NCBI GenBank assembly: GCA_900550585.1
Contig: URST01000021.1
Location: 1-24,238 of the forward strand
Origin: an uncultured Eubacteriales bacterium
GTDB lineage: Bacteria > Bacillota > Clostridia > Oscillospirales > Oscillospiraceae
Direction: 5' to 3'
Length of the DNA stretch: 24,238 nucleotides
The notes below the pieces were generated by a model. It saw only the letters and a program-made list of their open reading frames with translations, was not told the DNA's origin and did not search any database. Of the stretch, positions 14,387 through 21,144 are shown in pieces (within the stretch, counting starts at the first letter, position 1; every line of letters starts with the position of its first letter). A program made the translations under genes and the position numbers.

Positions 14387-14905
14387 TTACTTGCCGGCCT
14401 TGGGGGACAGGAAGATGGACATGTTCCGCCCCTCCAGCTTGGCCGCCTTATCGAGGGTCGCCACTTCGGTACACAGGTCTGCAAACTTGTTGAGAAGATC
14501 GCGGCCGATGTCGGTGTGCGCCATCTCGCGTCCGCGGAAACGGACGGATACCTTGACGCGGTTGCCGTCGGACAGGAACTTCTGAGCGTTCTTCAGCTTG
14601 GTGTTGAAGTCGCCCACATCAATGCCCGGAGACATCCGGATCTCCTTGACCTCCACGACGTGCTGGTTCTTTCTGGCTTCCTTCTCGCGCTTGCTCTGCT
14701 CGAATTTGTACTTGCCGTAGTTCATCAGCTTGCACACAGGGGGCGTCGCCTGCGGGGAGATCTTCACCAGATCCAGCCCGTGCTCCTCCGCGATGCGCAG
14801 GGCTTCTTCACCGGACACGATGCCCATCTGCTCTCCGCCTTCGCCGATCAATCGGATCTCCTTGTCGTTGATCTCGTCATTCAGTTGATGCTGTACCTTG
14901 CTAAT
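14387..14905 (-). CDS. infC: Translation initiation factor IF-3 (apparent ATT start)
   Basis: A 172-residue IF3, which guards start codon selection on the 30S subunit. The N-domain begins ISKVQHQLNDEINDKEIRLIGEGGEQMGIVSGEEALRIA, and the linker and C-domain follow (YKFEQSKREKEARKNQHVVEVKEIRMSPGIDVGDFNTKLKNAQKFL). No ATG, GTG or TTG lies at the expected N-terminus. The only ATG in frame upstream (14980) is in the leader, would pass through the terminator hairpin, and has no ribosome binding site. An ATT at 14903-14905 lies 7 nt after a perfect GGAGGTG (14913-14919). An ATT start is well known for E. coli infC, where IF3 itself represses initiation at it. The start is therefore inferred with good support. 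Confidence 0.93.
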   Translation of the reverse strand: MSKVQHQLNDEINDKEIRLIGEGGEQMGIVSGEEALRIAEEHGLDLVKISPQATPPVCKLMNYGKYKFEQSKREKEARKNQHVVEVKEIRMSPGIDVGDFNTKLKNAQKFLSDGNRVKVSVRFRGREMAHTDIGRDLLNKFADLCTEVATLDKAAKLEGRNMSIFLSPKAGK

Positions 14906-15058
14906 ACCGAAGCACCTCCGATCTAAAATAACAAAAACGCGAATGCTCTCCGCATCCGCGCAACAACACAAACCACCCATCCGGGCGCTCTGCTGACGCT
15001 GTTGACCTCTTTGCCTGGGGCGGGAGGTGAGGCGGATGCACCGACCTTCTTTGTTTTC
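14906..15058 (-). promoter_or_regulatory. infC leader with terminator/antiterminator potential
   Basis: This roughly 150-nt untranslated leader follows the promoter at 15065-15093. Next to the ribosome binding site it holds a terminator: stem GCGGATGC/GCATTCGC (14939-14959, extendable by one pair each side) followed by GTTTTTGTTATTTT. Upstream, GCATCCGC (15032-15039) is perfectly complementary to the first terminator arm, so an alternative pairing can prevent the terminator. A CACCTCC (15023-15029) is complementary to the ribosome binding site. Such attenuation controlled by L20 is known for Firmicutes infC leaders; L20 binding here is inferred. Confidence 0.7.
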
Positions 15059-15064
15059 TATGGT

Positions 15065-15093
15065 ATTTTACCGCACTTCTCTCCCCTTGTCAA
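15065..15093 (-). promoter_or_regulatory. Promoter of infC-rpmI-rplT
   Basis: On the minus strand a perfect TTGACA (15088-15093) and TAAAAT (15065-15070) are 17 bp apart. The transcript start is expected near 15058. Confidence 0.85.
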
Positions 15094-15196
15094 CTATGAA
15101 TTTTTATTTTTTCCCCGCATATTTCAGGCATTCCCGGTCATACTGACGCTGTACCTGCCGCTGCGGCGGCCAGTCAACAAAAAGGAGGTGCCCCAC

Positions 15197-15304
15197 ATGG
15201 AGGAGCGCAAAAACACCAAGAACGAGCAGAATACCAACGAGCAGAACACTCAGAACACCAACAAGAACGCCAAGAACACGAAGAACACCAAGAACTGCGA
15301 GTAA
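15197..15304 (+). CDS. 35-residue Asn/Lys/Thr-rich peptide
   Basis: A very short gene with strong expression signals: AAAGGAGGTG (15181-15190) six bases before the ATG and a strong terminator (15321-15349) right after the stop. The product has 11 Asn, 6 Lys, 6 Thr, 5 Glu and 3 Gln in 35 residues, built on repeats of NT(K/E/Q)N, with a single Cys as the next-to-last residue. It has no hydrophobic segment, signal peptide or leader-peptide processing motif, and should be soluble and disordered. I do not recognise the family. Asn/Gln-rich small proteins occur in the spore core of Firmicutes, so a small acid-soluble spore protein-like role is possible, but this is a guess. No convincing promoter was found. 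The neighbours, infC and a peptidase gene, are transcribed away from or toward it and give no functional clue. Confidence 0.7.
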   Translation: MEERKNTKNEQNTNEQNTQNTNKNAKNTKNTKNCE

Positions 15305-15320
15305 CCCGGCACGCAGGCAG

Positions 15321-15349
15321 AGAGCCGCGGCAAACGCCGCGGCTCTTAT
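15321..15349 (+). terminator. Terminator of the Asn-rich peptide gene
   Basis: An 11-bp perfect stem AGAGCCGCGGC/GCCGCGGCTCT with an AAAC loop, followed by TATTTTG on the plus strand. On the minus strand, after the M15 peptidase gene, the same hairpin lacks a U-run. Confidence 0.85.
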
Positions 15350-15356
15350 TTTGCGC

Positions 15357-16145
15357 TCAATGGGTCACACCCAGATACTCCTCCAGCGTGATGCCCTTGT
15401 TGAAGATCTCCTGCGCCACATCCTTACCTACATAGCGGTAGTGCCACGGCTCATAGATGATGCCGGTGATGTCGCTCTTACCGTTGGGATAGCGGTGGAT
15501 AAACCCGTACCGCCAGGAGTTGGCCATCAGCCACTTCTGCGTGGGGGTCTTTTCCTGCTCCTCCGTGAGATTCTGGTTGCCCATGTCCACGATGTCCACC
15601 GTCAGACCCAGCTGATGCTCGCTGGTACCCGGCACCGCGATCTCCTTGGCGGTCTCCTGTACCGCCTCGTCGTGGCTCTTGCCCGCCGCCTCCAGCTTGG
15701 CCACCTTCGCGTCGAACAGGCTCTGCTGCGTCTCCATAGACCGATAGGCCGAGCAGATCAGCGGCTCATTCCCCGCCTCGCGGCAGGCGTCCATCATGCT
15801 TTGCAGAGCGTCGTAGCACCGGCGATCCACCTGTAAGCCGTTGCTCAGATCCACCGGGTCCACCTGCCAGTCCTCCGGCAGCTGGTTCCACGGATTCACC
15901 AGCGTCAAAAGCTCGTTGTCCGCCGCCGACGGCTTGGGCGTCTCCGGCTCTTGGGGCACATCCTGCCGTGCCAGCGCCTCCGCCGCCTGTTGCTGCTGCT
16001 CCTCCTGGGCCTGTTTTTTGTCCCTGCACCCCTTCACGATGAAGATGATGCCCACGATCAGCACCACCAGGAACGCCGCCGCGATGATGCGGTTGCGCAT
16101 GGCCTCCCGATAGCGCCGCTGTTTTTTCCGTTCTCTTTCGTCCAT
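15357..16145 (-). CDS. Membrane-anchored D-alanyl-D-alanine carboxypeptidase (VanY/M15B type)
   Basis: A 262-residue cell-wall peptidase. A basic N-terminus is followed by one membrane segment (about 20-38), a Gln/Glu-rich linker (43-75), and the M15 zinc peptidase domain. The zinc and catalytic residues are in SEHQLGLTVDIV (H177, D184) and YEPWHYRYVG (E232, H235), with the family's YRS near 134. The domain should lie outside the membrane and trim D-Ala from peptidoglycan stem peptides. No vanA-type resistance genes are near, so a housekeeping wall-maturation role is more likely than glycopeptide resistance. It starts 6 nt after the nucleotidyltransferase gene and shares its promoter. Confidence 0.92.
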   Translation of the reverse strand: MDERERKKQRRYREAMRNRIIAAAFLVVLIVGIIFIVKGCRDKKQAQEEQQQQAAEALARQDVPQEPETPKPSAADNELLTLVNPWNQLPEDWQVDPVDLSNGLQVDRRCYDALQSMMDACREAGNEPLICSAYRSMETQQSLFDAKVAKLEAAGKSHDEAVQETAKEIAVPGTSEHQLGLTVDIVDMGNQNLTEEQEKTPTQKWLMANSWRYGFIHRYPNGKSDITGIIYEPWHYRYVGKDVAQEIFNKGITLEEYLGVTH

Positions 16146-16151
16146 CGCTCT

Positions 16152-17066
16152 TTACCTCAATTTCTGCGGGTACACTCCCGCCTCGTGCAGCTTCTGCAGC
16201 TCGCCGGACACCCGTGCCCGGTCCTCGTGATACGTCATGCCGAACCACCGGTCCTGGGACTTCAGCACGGACACCGTCAGCCGGCCCTCCCGCAGCAGCT
16301 CCCCTACCATGTTGGGCAGCAGGCACTCCGCCTTGATGTTCTCCCCGGCGTCATGCCGCAGGAAATCCTCAAAATACCGCTCCATCTCGTCGAACACCGA
16401 CGGCATGAAGCCCCAGAAGTTCATGGATACCACCGTGTCCGGCTCCAGCAGCACGCCGCTGTCCTCGTCGGCGATGGTGCCGTCCTCCCGCAGGCGGATC
16501 TTCAGCGTCTCATGGATGTCCGTGAGATACCCGTTCCGCGCGTGGCACACGCCGCGGGACACCGTGCCGTACTTCGTCACGGTGTTCTTCAGCAGATAAC
16601 CCACCATGGTGGCCGCGCCCTGCTCCGGCAGGCGCTGCAGCTCCTCGTAGATGGTGCGGTAGGCATCCACGCCGTAGTAGTCGTCAGCGTTGATGACACA
16701 GAACGGCTCATGTACGAACTCCCGCGTACACAGCACCGCGTGGGTGGTACCGAAGGGCTTCATCCGCTCCTCCGGGATGCGGTAAAAGTCCGGCACGGAG
16801 GAGAAGTCCTGAAAAGCGTAGCACACCTCCACCGGCTCTCCCTCCGGCGTCCGCAGCCGCGCTGCCATGTCGCCGCACAGCCGCTTCATCAGCTCCAGCA
16901 TGTCCGGCTTGATGATGAACACGATCTTATCGAACCCGGCGCGCACCGCGTCATAGACGCCGTATTCCATCAATATCTCCCCATTGGGGCCTACGCCGTC
17001 CGTCTGCTTGTTGCCACCGTAGCGGGAACCAAGCCCCGCCGCCATAATGACCAAAGTCGCTTTCAT
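16152..17066 (-). CDS. Sugar-phosphate nucleotidyltransferase-family protein
   Basis: A 304-residue cytoplasmic enzyme of the nucleotidyltransferase fold that activates sugar- or choline-type phosphates with NTP. The N-terminal nucleotide-binding loop reads MAAGLGSRYGGNKQ (about residues 8-21), a variant of the usual GLGxRxxPxxK pattern. The metal-binding aspartate region is VINADDYYG (about 123-131), and GTTHAVL and MNFWGFMPSVFDEM follow as expected. The substrate cannot be told from sequence. The ATG is preceded by AGGAGG at a good distance. It is the first gene of an operon with the M15 peptidase, so a cell-envelope precursor role is plausible but inferred. Confidence 0.85.
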   Translation of the reverse strand: MKATLVIMAAGLGSRYGGNKQTDGVGPNGEILMEYGVYDAVRAGFDKIVFIIKPDMLELMKRLCGDMAARLRTPEGEPVEVCYAFQDFSSVPDFYRIPEERMKPFGTTHAVLCTREFVHEPFCVINADDYYGVDAYRTIYEELQRLPEQGAATMVGYLLKNTVTKYGTVSRGVCHARNGYLTDIHETLKIRLREDGTIADEDSGVLLEPDTVVSMNFWGFMPSVFDEMERYFEDFLRHDAGENIKAECLLPNMVGELLREGRLTVSVLKSQDRWFGMTYHEDRARVSGELQKLHEAGVYPQKLR

Positions 17067-17124
17067 GCGCTTTCCTCCTATTATCCCCCTGTCGTTCCGC
17101 CCTCAAACCGGCGGCATATTTGTC

Positions 17125-17153
17125 AGTATAGCACAGTCTCCGCCGTGCTTCAA
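17125..17153 (-). promoter_or_regulatory. Promoter of the nucleotidyltransferase-peptidase operon
   Basis: On the minus strand TTGAAG (17148-17153) and TATACT with an upstream TGC (17125-17130) are spaced 17 bp. The leader is about 50 nt. Confidence 0.75.
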
Positions 17154-17225
17154 CCGCTTTCGACCCACCGGACTCTTAAGTTTTCCCTAATTTCGCTTTT
17201 TTTCGGTCTTCCCCTCATCTTCCTC

Positions 17226-17254
17226 TGGATTTTTCTCCCTGTACCCCTTATAAT
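17226..17254 (+). promoter_or_regulatory. Possible promoter of the EamA transporter gene
   Basis: A perfect -10 TATAAT (17249-17254) lies 17 bp from a poor -35 (TGGATT). The leader of about 60 nt holds a small hairpin with CCCG/CGGG and TTTCC/GGAAA pairs at 17268-17296. No known riboswitch was recognised. Confidence 0.45.
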
Positions 17255-17320
17255 ATATGTTTGTGACTTTCCTCCGGCCCGCCCGCGGGTCGGAAATCGA
17301 CTTGTTAGGAGCGAACGAAC

Positions 17321-18214
17321 ATGTCAACTTCCAAGAAGGTGATGGGCCATGTCTACGCCATCTTCACCATCCTCGTGTGGGGCAGCTGCTTCGTGCTGAC
17401 CAAGGAACTGCTGAAGGCCTACACCGCCATCCAGATCATCCCCCTGCGCATGGGCCTTGCCTATCTGGCCCTGTGGGCGCTGCGTCCCAAGACTCTGAAG
17501 CTCCCGTGGAAGGATGAGCTGATGTTCATTCTCATCGGCATCACCGGCGGCAGCTTCTACTTCTACCTGCAGAACACCGCCCTGACCTACACCTACGCCG
17601 CCAACGTCAGCATCATCGTGGCGCTGTCCCCCATCCTGACGGTGATCCTGGCCCAGCTGTTCTCCCGCAGCGGCGAGCGCCTGGGCAAGTACGTCTACAT
17701 CGGCGCGGTCATTGCCATCGCCGGCGTGGTACTGGTGGTGCTCAACGGGCAGATGACGTTCCACCTCAACCCGCTGGGCGACCTGATCGCGCTGGCCGCC
17801 GCCCTGATGTGGGCCGTGTACTCCATCCTCATCAAGAAGTACACCGAGCGGTACGACAATTTCCTGGTCACCCGCCGGGTCATGCTCTGGGCGTTCCTCA
17901 CCGCCGTGCCCCTGATGCTGCTGACCGACGGCATGCCCGACCTGAAGCCCCTGTTCACCACGCCGACCATGCTGTTGAGCTGGCTGTTTCTGGGCGTATT
18001 CGGCAACGCCGTGTGCTTCGCCATCTGGAACATCGCCTTCAAGTATCTGGGCGTGGTGGTCACCAACAACTATCTGTACGGCACGCCCTTCGTCACGCTG
18101 GTGGTGGGTTTCCTGGTGCTGAACGAGCAGATCACCGTCATGAGCGTGGTGGGCGCGGTGCTCATCACCGCCGGCGTCATCGTGGCGCTGAAAAAACCGC
18201 AGGCATCTGCCTGA
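17321..18214 (+). CDS. EamA-family (DMT) transporter
   Basis: A 297-residue membrane protein with ten predicted membrane segments, made of two EamA repeats (about residues 8-140 and 152-290). Conserved family features include WGSCFVLTKELL and PLRMGLAYLALW in the first repeat, PILTVILAQLFSRSGERLGKYVYIGAVIAIAGVVLVVLNG at its end, and PFVTLVVGFLVLNEQITVMSVVGAVLITAGVIV closing the second. Members export amino acids, nucleotides or drugs; the substrate here is unknown. AGGAGCG precedes the ATG by 7 nt. It is a single-gene unit with its own terminator. Confidence 0.92.
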   Translation: MSTSKKVMGHVYAIFTILVWGSCFVLTKELLKAYTAIQIIPLRMGLAYLALWALRPKTLKLPWKDELMFILIGITGGSFYFYLQNTALTYTYAANVSIIVALSPILTVILAQLFSRSGERLGKYVYIGAVIAIAGVVLVVLNGQMTFHLNPLGDLIALAAALMWAVYSILIKKYTERYDNFLVTRRVMLWAFLTAVPLMLLTDGMPDLKPLFTTPTMLLSWLFLGVFGNAVCFAIWNIAFKYLGVVVTNNYLYGTPFVTLVVGFLVLNEQITVMSVVGAVLITAGVIVALKKPQASA

Positions 18215-18234
18215 GCACTGACCGCCACGCAGTA

Positions 18235-18281
18235 AAAAGACCGTCCCCGCGCCGATGACCCCGGCGCGGGGACGGTCTTTT
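18235..18281. terminator. Bidirectional terminator between convergent genes
   Basis: A 20-bp perfect stem (arms 18235-18254 and 18262-18281) with an A-rich start, a T-rich end and a CCGTCCCCGCGCC core serves the EamA gene on plus and the PAP2 gene on minus. Confidence 0.92.
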
Positions 18282-18287
18282 ATCCTC

Positions 18288-19214
18288 TTATCGCTTTCCC
18301 AGACGGCTGAAGCCCCAGAACGTCAGAGGCCACACGCACCCGGCAAACAGCACGATCAGCAGGTAGCGGATGCCGCCGGCGATCTCCGCCGCCCCGCCGC
18401 ACAGGGCGATGAGCGGCGCCTTCAGCCCCGCCCGGATGGCCAGCAGCAGGCCGAAGCCCACCGTCAGCTTGATGATTTGTGCCCACCATACTGCCTGCGT
18501 CTCAAAACGGATGCACTTCCGGTCCAGCACGTTGGTGACCAGCAGACCCAGCGTGGCGCCCACGAACTTCCACCCGTTGGAAAGGGCGCTGGCATAGTTG
18601 GCGGTGTCCTCCGCTGTGGTGCCGGTGTCGCCCCGCAGGTACAGATACACCACGAACGCGCCGCTGCACACCACCATGAAGCCGATGACCCACGTCAGCA
18701 CCCACGGCCGCCGGTCAGCCTCCTCCATCACAGGATAGAGCGCCAGCACCAGCACGCCGCCGATTGCCAGCGACACCCCCACGTCCAGCGGGGTGTGGAC
18801 ACCCAGATACATCCGGCTGAAGCAGACCAGCAGCATCACCGCGATGCACACCCACCGCAGCCACGGCGCTCTGGTGTACCGCGCCGTTCCGCCGTACAGC
18901 GTCACCGCGTTCTGCGTGTGGCCGCTGGGAAACGAATACCCCGACGCCCCCTCCCGTGCGCTCTCCACAATGGTAAAGGCCGGGTCCTTGACCCACGGCC
19001 GCGGCACGGCGCACAGGATCTTCAGGAACTGGTTGATGATGGTGCCGAAAAAGCCCACCGTCATCAGATAGTAGCCCATGCGCTTGCTGATGCACCAGAA
19101 CACGCCCACGGCGAACACCATGAAGCAGATCTCATCTCCCAGATACGTCACCGCCCCCAGGATCTTGTCCAGCAGCGGCGTCCGGATGGACTCCAAAGCG
19201 TATAAAAGCCCCAT
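18288..19214 (-). CDS. PAP2-superfamily membrane phosphatase
   Basis: A 308-residue protein with about eight membrane segments and the full three-part PAP2 signature: K65-x6-RP (KILCAVPRP), PSGH at 96-99, and SR-x5-H-x3-D (S133, R134, H140, D144). Such enzymes remove phosphate from lipid phosphates, for example undecaprenyl pyrophosphate or phosphatidate, on the outer face of the membrane. A C-terminal membrane part of about 140 residues beyond the catalytic core makes it longer than minimal PAP2 enzymes. The start follows GAGGG. Its promoter overlaps the divergent promoter of the HD-domain gene. Confidence 0.93.
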   Translation of the reverse strand: MGLLYALESIRTPLLDKILGAVTYLGDEICFMVFAVGVFWCISKRMGYYLMTVGFFGTIINQFLKILCAVPRPWVKDPAFTIVESAREGASGYSFPSGHTQNAVTLYGGTARYTRAPWLRWVCIAVMLLVCFSRMYLGVHTPLDVGVSLAIGGVLVLALYPVMEEADRRPWVLTWVIGFMVVCSGAFVVYLYLRGDTGTTAEDTANYASALSNGWKFVGATLGLLVTNVLDRKCIRFETQAVWWAQIIKLTVGFGLLLAIRAGLKAPLIALCGGAAEIAGGIRYLLIVLFAGCVWPLTFWGFSRLGKR

Positions 19215-19267
19215 ATTTCCCTCACTTTCCCGCCGCGTTTTCCGGCGGCAAGGTCATTTCACGGTTT

Positions 19268-19296
19268 ATTGTACACTATTTTTCTTTTTCGTGCAA
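19268..19296 (-). promoter_or_regulatory. Promoter of the PAP2 phosphatase gene
   Basis: On the minus strand TTGCAC (19291-19296) and TACAAT (19268-19273) are 17 bp apart. Its -35 box is only 3 bp from the -35 box of the divergent promoter. Confidence 0.72.
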
Positions 19297-19299
19297 CCA

Positions 19300-19328
19300 T
19301 TGACCGCACCGGCGGTATCTGCTATACT
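19300..19328 (+). promoter_or_regulatory. Promoter of the HD-hydrolase/methyltransferase operon
   Basis: TTGACC (19300-19305) and TATACT with an upstream TGC (19323-19328) are 17 bp apart. The start site should be near 19335. Confidence 0.82.
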
Positions 19329-19359
19329 CTCCCCAGAAAAAACACAGGAGGACACGCCC

Positions 19360-19941
19360 ATGAAGCCTATTGAACTGCTGCAGGTCCTGCACACCGCCGA
19401 AAGGCTGAAGGACACCACCCGCCACTGCGACACCTCCGGCGGCCGCCGGGAGAGCGTGGCGGAGCACAGCTGGCGTCTGGCGCTGATGGCCTTCTTCCTC
19501 CGGGACGAGTTCCCGGAGCTGGACATGGACAAGGTGGTGCGCATGTGTCTCATCCACGACCTGGGTGAGTGCTTCACCGGCGACATCCCCTCCTTCCTGA
19601 AAACCGATGCCGACACGGCAAAGGAGGATTCCCTGCTGTCCCGCTGGGTGGACTCCCTCCCCGCCCCCTACTGCGCCGATATGGCGGCGCTGTACGCGGA
19701 AATGGACGCGCTGGAGACTCCGGAGGCCCGGCTCTACAAGGCGCTGGACAAGCTGGAGGCCGTCATCCAGCACAACGAGGCACCCATCTCCACCTGGCTC
19801 CCCCGGGAGTACGCCCTGAACCTGACCTACGCCGACGAGAACGTGGCCTTCTCCCCCTACCTCACCGCCCTGCGGGAGGCCGTCCGGGACGAGACAAAGG
19901 CCAAGATCGCCGCCCACGGCGGCATGCCCGCCGTGGATTGA
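19360..19941 (+). CDS. HD-domain hydrolase (YfbR/HDDC2-like)
   Basis: A 193-residue cytoplasmic metal-dependent phosphohydrolase. The HD-domain ligands are visible as H36 in VAEHSWRLAL, H66-D67 in CLIHDLGE, and D130 in KALDKLEAV. The order and the segment GECFTGDIPSF match the family that includes the E. coli 5'-deoxynucleotidase YfbR and HDDC2, so release of phosphate from deoxynucleoside monophosphates is the likely activity. The open frame extends upstream to 19078, but AGGAGG (19346-19351) and the promoter place the start at the ATG at 19360. It is the first gene of an operon with the methyltransferase reading frame 24 nt downstream. Confidence 0.9.
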   Translation: MKPIELLQVLHTAERLKDTTRHCDTSGGRRESVAEHSWRLALMAFFLRDEFPELDMDKVVRMCLIHDLGECFTGDIPSFLKTDADTAKEDSLLSRWVDSLPAPYCADMAALYAEMDALETPEARLYKALDKLEAVIQHNEAPISTWLPREYALNLTYADENVAFSPYLTALREAVRDETKAKIAAHGGMPAVD

Positions 19942-19965
19942 CCCCCGCCGTCACAAGGAGGTACT

Positions 19966-20582
19966 ATGCTGGATCATGAAGGCTTTGACCTGTGGGCTGA
20001 CTCTTACGACCGGAGCACCGCCTGTTCCGATGAATGCGGCAGCTATCCCTTCGCAGGATACAGCGCTGTCCTGCGGAATATCTTCCGCCGTGTCCTATCC
20101 CACGGTGCCGGGGACGTATTGGACATTGGCTTCGGCACCGGCGTGTTGACCGCCAGTCTTTATCAACAGGGATGCCATATCTGGGGGCAGGACTTTTCTG
20201 AAAAATGGTGTCTCTGGCGCAGGCAAAAATGCCGTCAGCCGTACTTTACTGCGGCGATTTTACGGCCGGTCTGGTCGAACCGCTGTTACAGCGTCAATAT
20301 GACGCCATTATCGCTACCTACTCCCTGCACCACCTGACGGATCAGCAGAAGATTGCCTTCATCCGCAGTCTCATGCCGCTGCTGCGTAAGGGTGACTGTC
20401 TCTATATCGGAGATGTGGCCTTCCAGACCCGGGCCGACCTCGACCGCTGCAAGCTGGCCGCCGGAGACGCATGGGATACGGACGAGATATACTTCGTGTT
20501 CGATGAACTGCGTCAGTCGTTCCCCGAAATGGCGTTTTTGCCCCTCTCCCCCTGCGCCGGGGTGCTGTCTCTGCGCCGATGA
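19966..20582 (+). pseudogene. YrrT-like SAM-dependent methyltransferase, frameshifted
   Basis: Two reading frames together make one methyltransferase. The first (from ATG 19966, behind AAGGAGGT) gives FDLWADSYDRS, YPFAGYSAVL and the SAM-binding VLDIGFGTG (residues 51-59), up to GQDFSEK. After a run of five A (20201-20205) the conserved protein continues in the next frame as MVSLAQAKMPSAVLYCGDF, then YDAIIATYSLHHLTDQQK and the C-terminus, ending at 20582. One extra A would restore a 205-residue protein. The pattern resembles Bacillus YrrT from memory. The second half begins with an ATG right at the junction, so reinitiation is conceivable. A single-base deletion, a homopolymer sequencing error, or recent gene decay are all possible; both halves look otherwise intact, which favours error or very recent loss. 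Confidence 0.8.
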
Positions 20583-20587
20583 TACAC

Positions 20588-20616
20588 AAAAAGCCGCTGC
20601 ATCGCAGCGGCTTTTT
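20588..20616. terminator. Bidirectional terminator between convergent operons
   Basis: A 13-bp perfect stem AAAAAGCCGCTGC/GCAGCGGCTTTTT with an ATC loop ends the methyltransferase operon on plus and the acetyltransferase operon on minus. Confidence 0.92.
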
Positions 20617-20641
20617 CCTGTGCATGGCCCCTCTGGGCCGC

Positions 20642-21130
20642 CTATATGTCCCGTTCCATCACGATATAGCGGCCCTCGTCCACCCTCGTGAATCCGTTCT
20701 TCGTCCAGAATGCGAGGCTCTGGGGATTTCCTTTGTCCACCCCCAGCCGCAGCCGCGAGAAGCCTTGTGCCCGCAGATGGTTCGCGGCCTCCTCCACCAG
20801 CAAGGAGCCGAATCCCGTCCCCTGCCGGCCCGCGTCCACCATGAAAAAGCCAATCAGCGCCGTATCTTCTCGCGGATACCGCAGGATCAGATCCATCACC
20901 GCTGCCAGCGCGCCGCCCGCAAAATAGCCGATATAGTATTTGTCCTCCGGCGTCTTTCCCGGCGGCAGCGCCTGCATATCCTCCCGGATGCCGTCCGCTG
21001 ACGGCATTGGCGGGTGATAACGGTAGTATTGGGGATTCCCGCCGCACAGTGTGAGGATCTGCGGCACATCCGCCTCCTCCAGCCGCCGCACGGTCAGCGA
21101 CGCCGACAGCCGCGTAACGTCCAGCTTCAT
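20642..21130 (-). CDS. GNAT-family N-acetyltransferase (fifth gene of cluster)
   Basis: A 162-residue acetyl-CoA-dependent transferase. The acetyl-CoA-binding motif A reads LIGFFMVDAGRQGTGFGSLLVEEAANHL (about residues 90-120), and motif B appears in LGVDKGNPQSLAFWTKNGFTRV, the usual C-terminal strand. The start is the ATG at 21128-21130 with a weak GGGG upstream; the longer frame lies over the previous gene. It is the last gene of a five-gene minus-strand operon, 14 nt after the Pat-like gene. The substrate is unknown. Confidence 0.88.
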   Translation of the reverse strand: MKLDVTRLSASLTVRRLEEADVPQILTLCGGNPQYYRYHPPMPSADGIREDMQALPPGKTPEDKYYIGYFAGGALAAVMDLILRYPREDTALIGFFMVDAGRQGTGFGSLLVEEAANHLRAQGFSRLRLGVDKGNPQSLAFWTKNGFTRVDEGRYIVMERDI

Positions 21131-21144
21131 GTCAGCCGCCCCTA

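Noticed and set aside
14387..14980. IF3 starting at the upstream ATG at 14980
   Set aside because: The extra 25 residues would be coded by the terminator hairpin and U-run of the leader, there is no ribosome binding site before it, and they do not match IF3.
15197..15304. Repetitive AACACCAAGAAC-like DNA as a CRISPR or satellite
   Set aside because: The repeats are irregular, in frame, inside a short gene with its own ribosome binding site and terminator; there are no spacers.
15357..16145. Glycopeptide resistance gene vanY
   Set aside because: The M15 fold is clear, but no vanA/vanH/vanX or VanRS genes are near, so resistance is not supported.
17268..17296. Riboswitch in the EamA leader
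   Set aside because: Only a short hairpin is visible and no conserved riboswitch core could be matched.
20188..20210. Programmed -1 frameshifting in the methyltransferase
   Set aside because: The frame-0 codons GAA AAA TGG do not form an X XXY YYZ slippery heptamer and no clear stimulatory structure was seen; a base deletion or read error is simpler.
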